In this document: one piece after another, positions 27,741 to 36,499 of the stretch | Position numbering within the stretch: position 1 is the first letter of the stretch | How the letters are laid out: each line of letters begins with the position of its first letter | NCBI RefSeq assembly: GCF_001507435.1 | Contig: NZ_LMWH01000243.1 | Location: 284,506-348,505 of the forward strand | Source: Streptomyces sp. NRRL F-5122 | GTDB lineage: Bacteria; Actinomycetota; Actinomycetes; Streptomycetales; Streptomycetaceae | Direction of reading: 5' to 3' | DNA length: 64,000 nucleotides | Program-made: the position numbers and the translations under genes | Notes under the pieces: model-generated | Database searches by the model: none | What the model was told of the DNA's origin: nothing | Seen by the model: the letters and a program-made list of their open reading frames with translations, nothing else

Positions 27741-27832
27741 GACGGGCTCCGTGGGTCGTGATCATGGTTCGGTTCACGGTCGCACGGCGGCCCGGCGGAT
27801 TCCTGGTGGGTGAACCGTTCGGGGGTACGCGA

Positions 27833-27863
27833 AGGGCCCCGCCGTACCGCTCGGCGAGGCCCT
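27833..27863 (-). terminator. Hairpin after LCP gene 1
   Basis: Twelve-base arms with one mismatch (AGGGCCCCGCCG against CGGCGAGGCCCT) and a 7-nt loop lie just beyond the minus-strand stop at 27887. Confidence 0.6.
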
Positions 27864-27886
27864 GTCCGCGTACCAGTGCCCGGGGC

Positions 27887-29182
27887 TCAGTTCCCCGACA
27901 CCGTCACCGGCTCGTCGTTCTTCAGCTCGTTGACCAAGGTCTTCACCTTGCCCTTGTCCCACAGCAGGTTGCCGCCGGCCGAGCCGGAGATCGGCATGTT
28001 CATGGACTTGCCGTCACCGCCGCTGACGCCCTTCATCGCCCAGAACATGGTCGCCAGGTTCCACAGGCTCATGTCCTTGTCGACGGACAGGGAGTCCAGG
28101 CCCGCGCCCATCGTCGGATAGAACTTGAAGGGGTTCAGGACCGTCGACGGGGTGGCCACCTGGTGGGCCAGGGCGGAGAGGAACTTCTGCTGGTTCTTCG
28201 TGCGCTGCAGGTCGCTCGTGGCGAAGGCGTGCCGGGTGCGGACGAAGGCCAGGGCCTGCTCACCGTTGAGGGTCTGCTTGCCCGCCTGGAAGTCGGCGCC
28301 CGAGTACTTGTCCTTGAAGCCCTTGTCGATGTCGATGTCGACACCGCCGACCGCGTCCACGATGTTCGCGAAGCCGGCGAAACCGATCTCCACGTAGTGG
28401 TCGATGTGCAGCCCGGTGTTGTACTCGATCGTGCGGACCAGGAGCGTCGGGCCGTCCTCGGCGTACGCCGCGTTGAGCTTCACGTGCCGGCCGGTGCCCT
28501 TGAACGTCTTGCCGGAGTCGGAGCCCACGTAGGTCGGGACCTCCACGTCCGAGTCACGGGGCAGGGATATCAGCGTGTCGCCGTTGTCCCCGACGTGCAG
28601 GATCATCATCGAGTCCGTCCGCTTGCCCTCGGCGGACCCGGTGTGCAGCTTCTTCTTGTCCTCGGCGGACATTCCTGCGCGGCTGTCGGAGCCGACGATC
28701 AGGTAGTTGGTGCCCTGGCCCGCCGCCGGCCGGTCGATGACCTTGGAGAGGTCGACGTCACGGTGGAGCTTGGAGTCGGCCCAGAAGTAGGTGGCCACCG
28801 AGGTCACGACCACGACGGTGAGCAGCGTGATCGCGATCCACTTGATGCGGCGGCCCCAGCTGGGGCGCGGCCGGTAGTGCTGGAACTCGGGGTCCTGGGT
28901 GTCGTCGTTGGGTATGTAGCCGCCGCGTCTCCCGCCGCCGCCGTACACCTGGCCCGTGTTGTAGCCGTTGTCGTACCCCTGGTCGTCCTGGTAACCGCCC
29001 GGGTAGGTCGGCTGCTGCGGCACCCTGCCGTACGGCGGCGCGCCCTGGGGGTCACGCGGCGCGCCGGGCTGGCGCCGGACCTGCCGCATCGCGCGCGCAC
29101 TCTCCGGCTGTGCGCCGGCGCTGCCGCGTCCGTACCTGTTGCCGCGACTGTCGTCGGACCATGCCTCGGGCCAATCGTTCAT
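27887..29182 (-). CDS. LCP (LytR-CpsA-Psr) family protein 1
   Basis: A glycopolymer phosphotransferase candidate of 431 residues. It has a cytoplasmic Gly/Tyr/Pro-rich tail of about 110 residues, one span (IKWIAITLLTVVVVTSVATY) and then the extracellular LCP domain. Key motifs are YLIVGSDSRAG, RTDSMMILHV, SLPRDS, KLNAAYAEDGPTLLVRTIE and ALAFVRTRH. These Arg/Asp residues bind polyprenyl pyrophosphate. There is no LytR_C domain. LCP enzymes attach teichoic acid-like or arabinogalactan-like polymers to peptidoglycan. It is divergent from a thioesterase gene and the first of five LCP paralogues. Confidence 0.93.
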   Translation of the reverse strand: MNDWPEAWSDDSRGNRYGRGSAGAQPESARAMRQVRRQPGAPRDPQGAPPYGRVPQQPTYPGGYQDDQGYDNGYNTGQVYGGGGRRGGYIPNDDTQDPEFQHYRPRPSWGRRIKWIAITLLTVVVVTSVATYFWADSKLHRDVDLSKVIDRPAAGQGTNYLIVGSDSRAGMSAEDKKKLHTGSAEGKRTDSMMILHVGDNGDTLISLPRDSDVEVPTYVGSDSGKTFKGTGRHVKLNAAYAEDGPTLLVRTIEYNTGLHIDHYVEIGFAGFANIVDAVGGVDIDIDKGFKDKYSGADFQAGKQTLNGEQALAFVRTRHAFATSDLQRTKNQQKFLSALAHQVATPSTVLNPFKFYPTMGAGLDSLSVDKDMSLWNLATMFWAMKGVSGGDGKSMNMPISGSAGGNLLWDKGKVKTLVNELKNDEPVTVSGN

Positions 29183-29302
29183 GCGCCCCAGTGTGCAGGG
29201 TCGAGGTATGGGCCCGACAAGGGCCGGAGAAGAACGGGGTCAGGGCTGTTGCCAAGCTGACACAAAGTCTCCCCGGGTGCGCTCCCGCATAAGGTGGACG
29301 CC

Positions 29303-29875
29303 ATGACAGACCAGGCCCCGGCCACGGAATCAGAAATTCCGGGCCAAACGACGGGGGATGTCCCCGGGAAGCCCACCTCCGCGTCCCGGACCACCCTCAG
29401 CCACATCATGACCCACAGCGACACCAACCTTCTGGGTACGGTGCACGGTGGTGTGATCATGAAACTCGTCGACGACGCGGCAGGCGCCGTGGCCGGCCGG
29501 CACTCCGGCGGTCCCGCCGTCACCGCGTCCATGGACGAGATGGCGTTCCTGGAGCCGGTCAGGGTCGGCGACCTCGTACATGTGAAGGCCCAGGTCAACT
29601 GGACCGGGCGCACCTCGATGGAGGTGGGTGTGCGGGTCCTCGCCGAGCGCTGGAACGAGTCGACGCCGCCCACCCAGGTCGGTTCCGCCTATCTCGTCTT
29701 CACGGCGGTCGACGCCGACGGCAAGCCCAGGACGGTGCCGCCGGTCCTGCCGGAGACGGAGCGGGACAAGCGCCGCTACCAGGAGGCCCAGATCCGCCGC
29801 ACCCATCGTCTGGCCCGCCGCCGCGCGATCATGGAGCTGCGGGAGAAGCGGGTCGCGGAGGGCCACCAGGACTGA
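29303..29875 (+). CDS. Acyl-CoA thioesterase (hotdog fold)
   Basis: Cytosolic acyl-CoA hydrolase of 190 residues, BFIT/YciA class. The core is LSHIMTHSDTNLLGTVHGGV, then IMKLVDDAAGAVAGRHS with the catalytic Asp. The strand ASMDEMAFLEPVRVGDLVHV and a basic C-terminal helical tail follow. I chose ATG 29303, preceded by AAGGTGG; GTG 29294 would overlap that site. It sits between two minus-strand LCP genes with no obvious functional link. Confidence 0.9.
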   Translation: MTDQAPATESEIPGQTTGDVPGKPTSASRTTLSHIMTHSDTNLLGTVHGGVIMKLVDDAAGAVAGRHSGGPAVTASMDEMAFLEPVRVGDLVHVKAQVNWTGRTSMEVGVRVLAERWNESTPPTQVGSAYLVFTAVDADGKPRTVPPVLPETERDKRRYQEAQIRRTHRLARRRAIMELREKRVAEGHQD

Positions 29876-29932
29876 GGAGGCACGGCGGGGCGCCGGGACC
29901 GGCACCTCGGCGCCGAGGACCCCGGAGATGTC

Positions 29933-31396
29933 TCACGGGCACACCACCTGGTCCCCGGTCACCACCTGCTCCGGTTTCTGCGGCTCGGCCGCCCTCACCC
30001 GCCGCACCTGCTTGAAGTCGGCGCCCGCGACCACCTTCAGCGTCGGGCCCTGGCCGGGTGCGGGGCGCAGCTCACTGCCGGGCAGGGCCGCCGCCAGGGA
30101 CTTCGCCGAGCGGTCCCAGCGCGGATCGTAGACGATCACCGTGCGCCGCACCGTCCGGTCCGTCGCGTTCGCGGGCCGGCGCGTCGTGTGGAACCCGCTG
30201 GCGAGGAGCCCGTCGTCCATACGCCGGCCGAGCCCTTCCGTGGGTGTCCCGTTCTCGACCTGCACCTGGATCTGTTGCGGGGGCACATCGACGTCCACCG
30301 CGGCAGGTCCCTTCTTCTTCGGCCGGGGCGGGGCGAGCGGCTTGTCGTCGCGCAGTGACCGGAACAGCGCTCCCGCCTTCGCGTCGTCCCACTTCACCGT
30401 CGAGCCGAGCTCCTTGTCCCGGAAGGTCATGTCCCCGATCGGCACGGTCGTGAACTCCGACGAACTCGGCGAGAAGTTCCGCATCGCCCTGCCGAGCCCG
30501 ATCAGCTGGTCGGCCCCGAAGCCCTGGTCGGCCCGCACCGAGCCGAGCACGGCCCGCGTCACGTCCCGGAGCTTCAGCGGGTTCAGCAGCACCCCCGAGG
30601 AGGTGGCCCGTTCGATCAGTGCCGCGAGGAACTTCTGCTGCCGTTGCATCCGGCCCAGGTCGGACGCTCCGTCGACGTGCCGCGACCGTACGTACTGCAG
30701 TGCCTGCCCGCCGCCCAGCACATGCGTGCCCGCGGACAGGTTCAGCCCGGTGAAGCGGTCCTCGAGCGGCTGCGCGGTACACACCCGCACACCCCCGAGC
30801 ACGTCCACCGTCTTCATGAAGGTGATGAAGTCGACCTCCATGTAGTGGTCGATCTTCAGGTGCGTCATCTTCTCGACCGTCTGCACGGTCAGGCTCGGGC
30901 CGCCCTCCGCGTACGCCGCGTTCAGCCGGATCGGATGATCCGGGTGCTGCGCCCCGGTCGCCGGGTCCTTGCGCGCCGCGATGTGCGTGTAGGTGTCGCG
31001 CGGCAGACTGACCACGGTCGCCCGGTCCCGGTCCGCCGAGATGTGCACGATCATGATCGTGTCGGTGCAGTGGCAGGGGTTTCCGCCCAGGCGGTACGCC
31101 CTGCGCTCCTTCTCCGTGATCCTGTCCCGGCCGTCGGTGCCGACCAGGAGGATGTTCATGCCGTGGCCCGCGGCGGGGCGGTCCTTCATGTCCCTGAAGG
31201 GGTCGATGCGGGAGATGCCGCCGTCGAGCAGGGCGAGCGCCGCGTGCCCGATACCCCCTGCCGCGAGGACCCCCACGGACAGCGTGGTGACCACCCGCGC
31301 CGCCCAGCCGGACTTCCTGCGCCGCACCTGCGGCCGCCGTGCGGGGGACCGGCGGACCGGTTGACGGCGCGCGGGCGAGCGGGTCGGCGTGGGCAC
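29933..31396 (-). CDS. LCP family protein 2 with LytR_C domain
   Basis: The 487-residue protein has a short Arg/Pro-rich cytoplasmic tail, one span (VVTTLSVGVLAAGGIGHAAL) and an LCP domain. Motifs are ILLVGTDGRDR, CHCTDTIMIVHIS, SLPRDTYTHI, RLNAAYAEGGPSLTVQTVE and ALQYVRSRH. The position usually held by Arg before the SDT motif is Cys in the CHCTDT stretch. A C-terminal LytR_C-type domain (IQVQVENGTPTEGLGRRM to LKVVAGADF) follows. Start GTG 31396 has GGAGG 8 nt upstream; GTG 31438 would extend it without a ribosome site. It is divergent from a family 2 glycosyltransferase. Confidence 0.92.
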   Translation of the reverse strand: MPTPTRSPARRQPVRRSPARRPQVRRRKSGWAARVVTTLSVGVLAAGGIGHAALALLDGGISRIDPFRDMKDRPAAGHGMNILLVGTDGRDRITEKERRAYRLGGNPCHCTDTIMIVHISADRDRATVVSLPRDTYTHIAARKDPATGAQHPDHPIRLNAAYAEGGPSLTVQTVEKMTHLKIDHYMEVDFITFMKTVDVLGGVRVCTAQPLEDRFTGLNLSAGTHVLGGGQALQYVRSRHVDGASDLGRMQRQQKFLAALIERATSSGVLLNPLKLRDVTRAVLGSVRADQGFGADQLIGLGRAMRNFSPSSSEFTTVPIGDMTFRDKELGSTVKWDDAKAGALFRSLRDDKPLAPPRPKKKGPAAVDVDVPPQQIQVQVENGTPTEGLGRRMDDGLLASGFHTTRRPANATDRTVRRTVIVYDPRWDRSAKSLAAALPGSELRPAPGQGPTLKVVAGADFKQVRRVRAAEPQKPEQVVTGDQVVCP

Positions 31397-31512
31397 GGGG
31401 GAGACCTCCGCGGAGCTGGTCGTGGGATCCCTGAGCACCGTAGGCCGATACGATCTGCGGCTCTCGGGCGGCGCGCATCGGGGTCCCCCGTTCGCGGTAA
31501 CGTGAGGTTCCT

Positions 31513-32544
31513 ATGAACGCCAAGCCCCACGTGCCGCTCCCCGCCGTGTCCGTGATCATGCCCGTCCTCAACGAGGAGCGGCATCTGCGCGGAGCCGTCC
31601 AAGCGATCCTCGCCCAGGAGTACGGCGGCGAGATGGAGATCGTGATCGCCCTTGGTCCCTCCGTGGACCGCACGGACGAGATCGCGGCCGAACTGGTCCG
31701 CGAGGATCCGCGTGTGCACACGGTCCCGAATCCGACCGGACGTACGCCCGCCGCCCTCAACGCGGCGATCAAGGCTTCCCGCCATCCGATCGTGGTCCGG
31801 GTGGACGGGCACGGCATGCTCTCGCCGAACTACATCGCGACCGCCGTGCGGCTGCTCGAGGAGACCGGCGCGCAGAACGTCGGCGGCATCATGCACGCCG
31901 AGGGCGAGAGCGACTGGGAGCACGCGGTCGCCGCGGCCATGACCTCGAAGATAGGCGTCGGGAACGCGGCCTTCCACACCGGCGGCGACGCCGGCCCGGC
32001 GGAGACCGTCTATCTGGGTGTCTTCCGGCGCGCGGCGCTCGAGCAGCAGGGCGGCTACAACGAGGAGTTCATCCGCGCCCAGGACTGGGAGCTCAACTTC
32101 CGCATCCGCGAGGCGGGCGGGCTCATCTGGTTCTCCCCGGAGCTGAAGGTGTCGTACCGCCCGAGGCCCTCGGTGCGGGCACTGGCCAAGCAGTACAAGG
32201 ACTACGGGCGCTGGCGGCACGTCGTCGCCCGGTACCACGAGGGTTCCATCAATCTGCGGTACCTCGCCCCGCCGACCGCGGTGTGCGCGATCGCCGCGGG
32301 CGTCGTCGTGGGTGCCGCGCTGACCCCGTGGGCCTTCCTGATCCCCGGCGGCTATCTCGCGGCGATCGCCCTGGGCTCCCTCCCCGCGGGCAGGGGCCTG
32401 CCGCTGCGGTCGCGACTGCAGATCCCCGTCGCCCTCGCGACCATGCACATGTCCTGGGGCTGGGGCTTTTTGACCAGCCCGAAGACGCTGGCGAAGAGAG
32501 TCATCGCGTCCCGGCGTCCGGCGGTCGTCGCCGCCGCCGACTGA
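31513..32544 (+). CDS. Family 2 glycosyltransferase
   Basis: A membrane-associated GT-A enzyme of 343 residues. It starts VSVIMPVLNEERHLRGAVQ, has the nucleotide-sugar region VVRVDGHGMLSPNY (D.D-type motif) and the acceptor motif EEFIRAQDWELNFRIREAGG. The C-terminus has three hydrophobic segments near 255-330. The ED/QDWELN and QRRW-like (KDYGRWRHVV) features suggest a processive or lipid-linked sugar transferase. It is embedded among LCP genes, so its product may be the polymer that they attach. The 3' end including the stop is partly duplicated (32530-32573). Confidence 0.9.
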   Translation: MNAKPHVPLPAVSVIMPVLNEERHLRGAVQAILAQEYGGEMEIVIALGPSVDRTDEIAAELVREDPRVHTVPNPTGRTPAALNAAIKASRHPIVVRVDGHGMLSPNYIATAVRLLEETGAQNVGGIMHAEGESDWEHAVAAAMTSKIGVGNAAFHTGGDAGPAETVYLGVFRRAALEQQGGYNEEFIRAQDWELNFRIREAGGLIWFSPELKVSYRPRPSVRALAKQYKDYGRWRHVVARYHEGSINLRYLAPPTAVCAIAAGVVVGAALTPWAFLIPGGYLAAIALGSLPAGRGLPLRSRLQIPVALATMHMSWGWGFLTSPKTLAKRVIASRRPAVVAAAD

Positions 32545-32573
32545 GTCCGCACGGGGCGCCGCCGCCGACTGAG
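32530..32573 (+). repeat. Tandem copy of the glycosyltransferase 3' end
   Basis: A 16-bp sequence with the last codons and the TGA (GCCGCCGCCGACTGAG) recurs exactly 28 bp later. The bases after each copy also match (CCGCACGG), apart from one extra T after the first copy. It looks like a small duplication across the stop. Confidence 0.8.
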
Positions 32574-32591
32574 CCGCACGGCGTGCTTCGC

Positions 32592-32621
32592 CGGGGCCCT
32601 CTCCGGGTGGAGGGGGCCCCG
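32592..32621. terminator. Bidirectional stem-loop between GT2 and LCP 3
   Basis: Thirteen-base arms with one mismatch around GGGT lie between convergent stops. Confidence 0.75.
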
Positions 32622-32630
32622 ATCCCGCGG

Positions 32631-34298
32631 TCACCAGCTGTAGGCCGGGTCCACCTTCATGCACTGCTCGGTCGCGCCATTGAGTATGTTCGCCGACGTG
32701 GGGGTCTTGTTGTCCTCCTTCGGCGCCGTGTACGTGGTGCCCGACCGCCAGTCGGAACCCACGACGAGGGTGACGCCGGAGACATCCGTCGACTGCTCGA
32801 CCGAACTCGCCGGGATACCGAGGGCCTTCGCGACCCGCTGGGCATCGCCCTTGAGGTCCGCGCTCGGGTAGCGGACCAGTGTCTTCTCCTCGGAGAGCAC
32901 CGTCGAGGAGTCGGCCTTGGCCTCCGTGAAGCCGTCTTGGCCGAGGATCTGGGCCACCGCCCCGGCCCGTCCGCTCACCGGCGCCAGCGTGGACGTCCGG
33001 GTGCCGTTCTGGACCTGGACGGCGATCTTGTCATCACTGTCCGTCGGAGCCGTCGTGGCCTCGGTGGTCTTCTTCTTCGCACCCTTGCCGTCCAGCGGGA
33101 TGTCCTCGCGCACCAGGCGGAACAGCTTCTCCGCGTCGCCCGGCTTGGGCACCACACGGGCACCGGCGTAGTCGTACGGCATCGTCGTCAGCGTGATGCG
33201 GTTCGAGGGCACCTTCTTCAACTCGGTGCTCAGGTCGTAGAGCTTCGTGACCGAGCCGAGCCCCTTGTCGACGGTGAGCGACGCGGTGGCCGTCTCCGCG
33301 AGCTTGCGGAGCTTGTTCGGGTTGCTCAGAGTGGCGTTCTCACGCAGCTGGCGGACCATCGCGCCCATGTACTGGTGCTGGGCCTTGGTCCTGGCGATGT
33401 CGCTGCCGTCCTCGAACCCGTAGCGCGTGCGCAGCCACTGCAGGGCCTGTGTGCCCTTCACATAGGTGGTGCCCGCCTTCAGCTTCAGGCCGGAGCCGTG
33501 GCCGGACGAGGTGTGCGAGTAGATGTTCTTGTCCACGCACACCGGGACGCCGCCTATCGCGTCCGCCATCGAGACCACGCCCGCGAAGTCGACCATGATG
33601 AAGTGGTCGATGTGGATGTCGGTGAGCTTCTCCCAGGTGGCCACCGAGCAGCCGGGGCCACCGCGGCCCAGTGAGTCGTTCGTCATCGCCAGGGACGTCG
33701 TCGCCCGGTAGACCTCTCCCGACACGGGGTCGGTGCACTTGGGGAGCTGCAGCAGGGTGTCACGGGGCATGCTGACCACCGACATGTTGGTGCGGTCCGC
33801 CGAGACGTGCAGCAGCATCTGGACGTCCGCGCGAGGGGCGCCCCCGAAGGTGTCCTTGGCGCCGCCGAGTTCCTGGTTCTCCTTGGTGTCGCGCGCGTCC
33901 GACCCGATGAGAAGGATGTTCAGCGGCATCTGACCCGCCGCGTTCGGCTTCGGCGCGACCGCACGGTCCTTGGCGTCGCCGATGTTGAGGTCGTCCTTCT
34001 TGATGTTGTTGTTCAGATGCTGGTAGTAGACGTATCCCGCGCCGGCGGTCCCGAGTATGACAACCGCCAGGACGGTCGCCGACCAGCGCAGCACCCGGCG
34101 TCTGCGACGCGGGCGCCCCTTGTGCACGATGCCGCTCCCGCCGCCCTGCCCGTCGTGGTCGCCCCGCTTCGGCGGTGGACCGTCGGAGCCCTCCTGGGCG
34201 CCGTCGTCCTGCCGGTCGTAGAGGCTTTCGTCCCAGCCCAGTTCACCGGCCTGCCGCACATGTGGGCGCCCCCCCTTTCCACGCACACCGCTCTGCAC
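32631..34298 (-). CDS. LCP family protein 3 with LytR_C domain
   Basis: The 555-residue protein has an acidic/Gly-rich cytoplasmic tail and one span (WSATVLAVVILGTAGAGYVYY). The LCP domain has ILLIGSDARDT, RADVQMLLHVS, SMPRDTLLQLPKC and ALQWLRTRYG. Extracellular cysteines (LPKC, GPGC, PVCVD) probably form disulfides. A Lys/Thr-rich linker leads to a LytR_C domain (IAVQVQNGTRTSTLAPVSGR to VTLVVGSDW) and an added tail ending CMKVDPAYSW. GTG 34298 is chosen because GGGAGG lies 8 nt upstream; that site sits inside the frame starting at 34316. Confidence 0.92.
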   Translation of the reverse strand: MQSGVRGKGGRPHVRQAGELGWDESLYDRQDDGAQEGSDGPPPKRGDHDGQGGGSGIVHKGRPRRRRRVLRWSATVLAVVILGTAGAGYVYYQHLNNNIKKDDLNIGDAKDRAVAPKPNAAGQMPLNILLIGSDARDTKENQELGGAKDTFGGAPRADVQMLLHVSADRTNMSVVSMPRDTLLQLPKCTDPVSGEVYRATTSLAMTNDSLGRGGPGCSVATWEKLTDIHIDHFIMVDFAGVVSMADAIGGVPVCVDKNIYSHTSSGHGSGLKLKAGTTYVKGTQALQWLRTRYGFEDGSDIARTKAQHQYMGAMVRQLRENATLSNPNKLRKLAETATASLTVDKGLGSVTKLYDLSTELKKVPSNRITLTTMPYDYAGARVVPKPGDAEKLFRLVREDIPLDGKGAKKKTTEATTAPTDSDDKIAVQVQNGTRTSTLAPVSGRAGAVAQILGQDGFTEAKADSSTVLSEEKTLVRYPSADLKGDAQRVAKALGIPASSVEQSTDVSGVTLVVGSDWRSGTTYTAPKEDNKTPTSANILNGATEQCMKVDPAYSW

Positions 34299-34446
34299 CA
34301 AGTCCTGCCTCCCCACCCTGCGCCCGACAACGGGTCCGTCCCGCGAGCCGGGAGGACGCCCCGTCGCGCCTCTCGTGCTTCGCCGTTCGGCGGACCGGAC
34401 GTGCGTCCCACCGGATATGTCTCGCGTTCAGTAACTAGACGCTTGA

Positions 34447-34478
34447 CGCGCCCGACAGGATGCATCCCGTCGGGCGCG
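34447..34478 (-). terminator. Palindromic hairpin downstream of LCP 4
   Basis: Ten-bp arms CGCGCCCGAC and GTCGGGCGCG enclose the self-complementary GGATGCATCC. It follows the minus-strand stop at 34515. Confidence 0.75.
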
Positions 34479-34514
34479 AGTACGTTCAGTCAGACGCGTA
34501 ATCGACCGCTGAGG

Positions 34515-36260
34515 TCACTTGGCGCACTGAACCTTGTCCGCCGTGGACTTGTCGACGTCCGGCGCCTTCGTCGGTGCTGTCAGGGGCACTCCGGCCCCCT
34601 TGAAGTCCTTGCCCAGGGTCAGCACGATCGCGGGGAGGCCCTGAGAGTTCTTCTCGCTCTGGCCCGGCTTCATCGCCGACGCCGGAAGCCCCATGATGTC
34701 CGCCAGCTTGCGTGCCTGATCCGCCTGGTCGGGGGCGTACTCAAGGGTCGTCTTGCTCAGTGGCGTGTCCGCGTTGCCGAGCTGGCTGGATTTGGGAACG
34801 CCCTTGTTGTTCTGCAGCCAGGTGACGGCTTCCTGCGCACTGCCATCAGGCGCACCGCCGTTGTAGATGTCGACGCGGACGTCGGACGCGGCCGAGCGCG
34901 AGCCCTTGAGGAGGTTGTCTGCTGCAGTCTTCTTCTGCTGCTGCTTCTGCTTGACCTCGGTGAAGGAGACGTCGCCCCTGATCGCCTCGAAGACCTGGGG
35001 GGCCGTGTTCGGATTGACGATGACCGTTTTCTTGACCACGCCGTCGGCCGGGTTGTCGAGGACCGGCACCGTCGTGAAGGTGAGGTTCTTGGGATTGAGC
35101 TTGCCCAGTTCCAGACCCAGGTCCTTGAGCTTGCCGATGCTGTTGATCTTGGAGTCGACGGTCAGCGCCTTGGTCGCGGCCTCCGCCACGTCCAGCATCT
35201 TGCTGGGGTTGGTGAGTGTGGAGTTGGACTTCAGCTTGCGCATCAGTGCGCTGAGGAACTGCTGCTGGAGCCCGATGCGACTCAGGTCGCCGCCGAAGCC
35301 CACGGAATGCCGGGTGCGTACGAAGGCGAGCGCCTGCTCACCTTCGATGTTGTGCGTGCCCTTCGTCAGCTTGAGATGCGAGTCCGGGTCGTTTATGTCC
35401 TTGCCCAGACAGACCTCGACACCGCCGACCGCCGAGGTCAGCGTCTTGACCGCGTTGAAGTCCGCGACCATGAAGTCGTCCGGGGTGATGCCGGTCAGCT
35501 CGGTGACCGTCCGCATGGTGCAGCTGGGCGTGCGGCCGTCCTGGCCGAGGCTCGTGTTGAAGCGGACACCTGGTGTCGCGGGGATGATCTTGGTGGAGCC
35601 GTCGGCCTGCTGCGTCGGGCAGTCCGGCACATCCACAATCAGGTCGCGCGGGATGCTCAGCGCGGTCGCGTTCGAGCGATCCTTGGAGACGTGGAGCAGG
35701 ATGTTGGTGTCGGCGTGCCCGACGCTGCCCGTGTCGCCGTACCCCGTGTTGCCCTTGCCGGTGCGCTTGTCCGTGCCGATCAGCAGGATGTTGATGGCCT
35801 TGTCCTTCTGGAAGCCACCGGTGCCCGCGCCGTCGTCTGAGACCGACGTGATGTTGTCGTTGAGGTGCTTGATGTAGAGATACCCCGCCGCGGAGACCGC
35901 CACGAGGATGAACGCCATGCTGCCGCCGGTCCACAGCAGCACCTTCTTGGCCTTGCCCTTCCTGGGCTTCGTACGTCCGCGGCGCCGACCCGGCGGCGGC
36001 TCCTCGGGCGCCCCTCGTCGGCGGCGCTGCCCGGGCAGGGCGTCGGGAGCGGGTCCGTCCGGTGCCGGCCTTCGTGGGCCGGGTGCCGTTCGTGTGCCCC
36101 CCTGAGGTCCCTGCGACGGGTTTGCCCGCCGCGGTCTAGGCACGGACGACTGCGGTGCGGAAGGGCTCAGTCGCAGTTCGTATTCGCCGGTGCTCGGGTT
36201 GAGTACCCACTGGTCTGCGGGGTCGATGTTCTCTGCCCGCCCACGGCCTTGCGCGTCCAC
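34515..36260 (-). CDS. LCP family protein 4 with LytR_C domain
   Basis: At 581 residues this is the longest LCP here. A Pro/Arg-rich cytoplasmic tail of about 110 residues includes QWVLNPSTGEYELRL. One span (LLWTGGSMAFILVAVSAAGY) follows. The LCP domain has ILLIGTDKRTG, HADTNILLHVS, SIPRDLIVDVPDC, RFNTSLGQDG, VTELTGI and ALAFVRTRHS, with paired cysteines at VPDC and PSC. A C-terminal LytR_C domain (VRVDIYNGGAPDGSAQEAV to IVLTLGKDF) closes it. The Arg that normally precedes the ADT motif is His. The GTG start has GGAGG somewhat far upstream (12 nt). It is in tandem with LCP 5. Confidence 0.92.
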   Translation of the reverse strand: MDAQGRGRAENIDPADQWVLNPSTGEYELRLSPSAPQSSVPRPRRANPSQGPQGGTRTAPGPRRPAPDGPAPDALPGQRRRRGAPEEPPPGRRRGRTKPRKGKAKKVLLWTGGSMAFILVAVSAAGYLYIKHLNDNITSVSDDGAGTGGFQKDKAINILLIGTDKRTGKGNTGYGDTGSVGHADTNILLHVSKDRSNATALSIPRDLIVDVPDCPTQQADGSTKIIPATPGVRFNTSLGQDGRTPSCTMRTVTELTGITPDDFMVADFNAVKTLTSAVGGVEVCLGKDINDPDSHLKLTKGTHNIEGEQALAFVRTRHSVGFGGDLSRIGLQQQFLSALMRKLKSNSTLTNPSKMLDVAEAATKALTVDSKINSIGKLKDLGLELGKLNPKNLTFTTVPVLDNPADGVVKKTVIVNPNTAPQVFEAIRGDVSFTEVKQKQQQKKTAADNLLKGSRSAASDVRVDIYNGGAPDGSAQEAVTWLQNNKGVPKSSQLGNADTPLSKTTLEYAPDQADQARKLADIMGLPASAMKPGQSEKNSQGLPAIVLTLGKDFKGAGVPLTAPTKAPDVDKSTADKVQCAK

Positions 36261-36499
36261 GGTTGTCCGAATCCTCCGTCGGGGCCACGCGGCGCCTTCC
36301 CCCTCGAGGCGCTCGGGTCTCTTCAGTCAGTGCGCGAACCGCGATGGATCTCACGGGCATGGCACCGGGTCGCTCACACTATCCGCCCAGTTCAACGTCA
36401 AGCGACGGCGGTGACAAATTCCACTCCCATACAACCGGGCAATCTGCCCTAATTCCCAGTGAGTTCTTAGCTCAGACGTTCCTCGTCTTGGTGTGCGCT

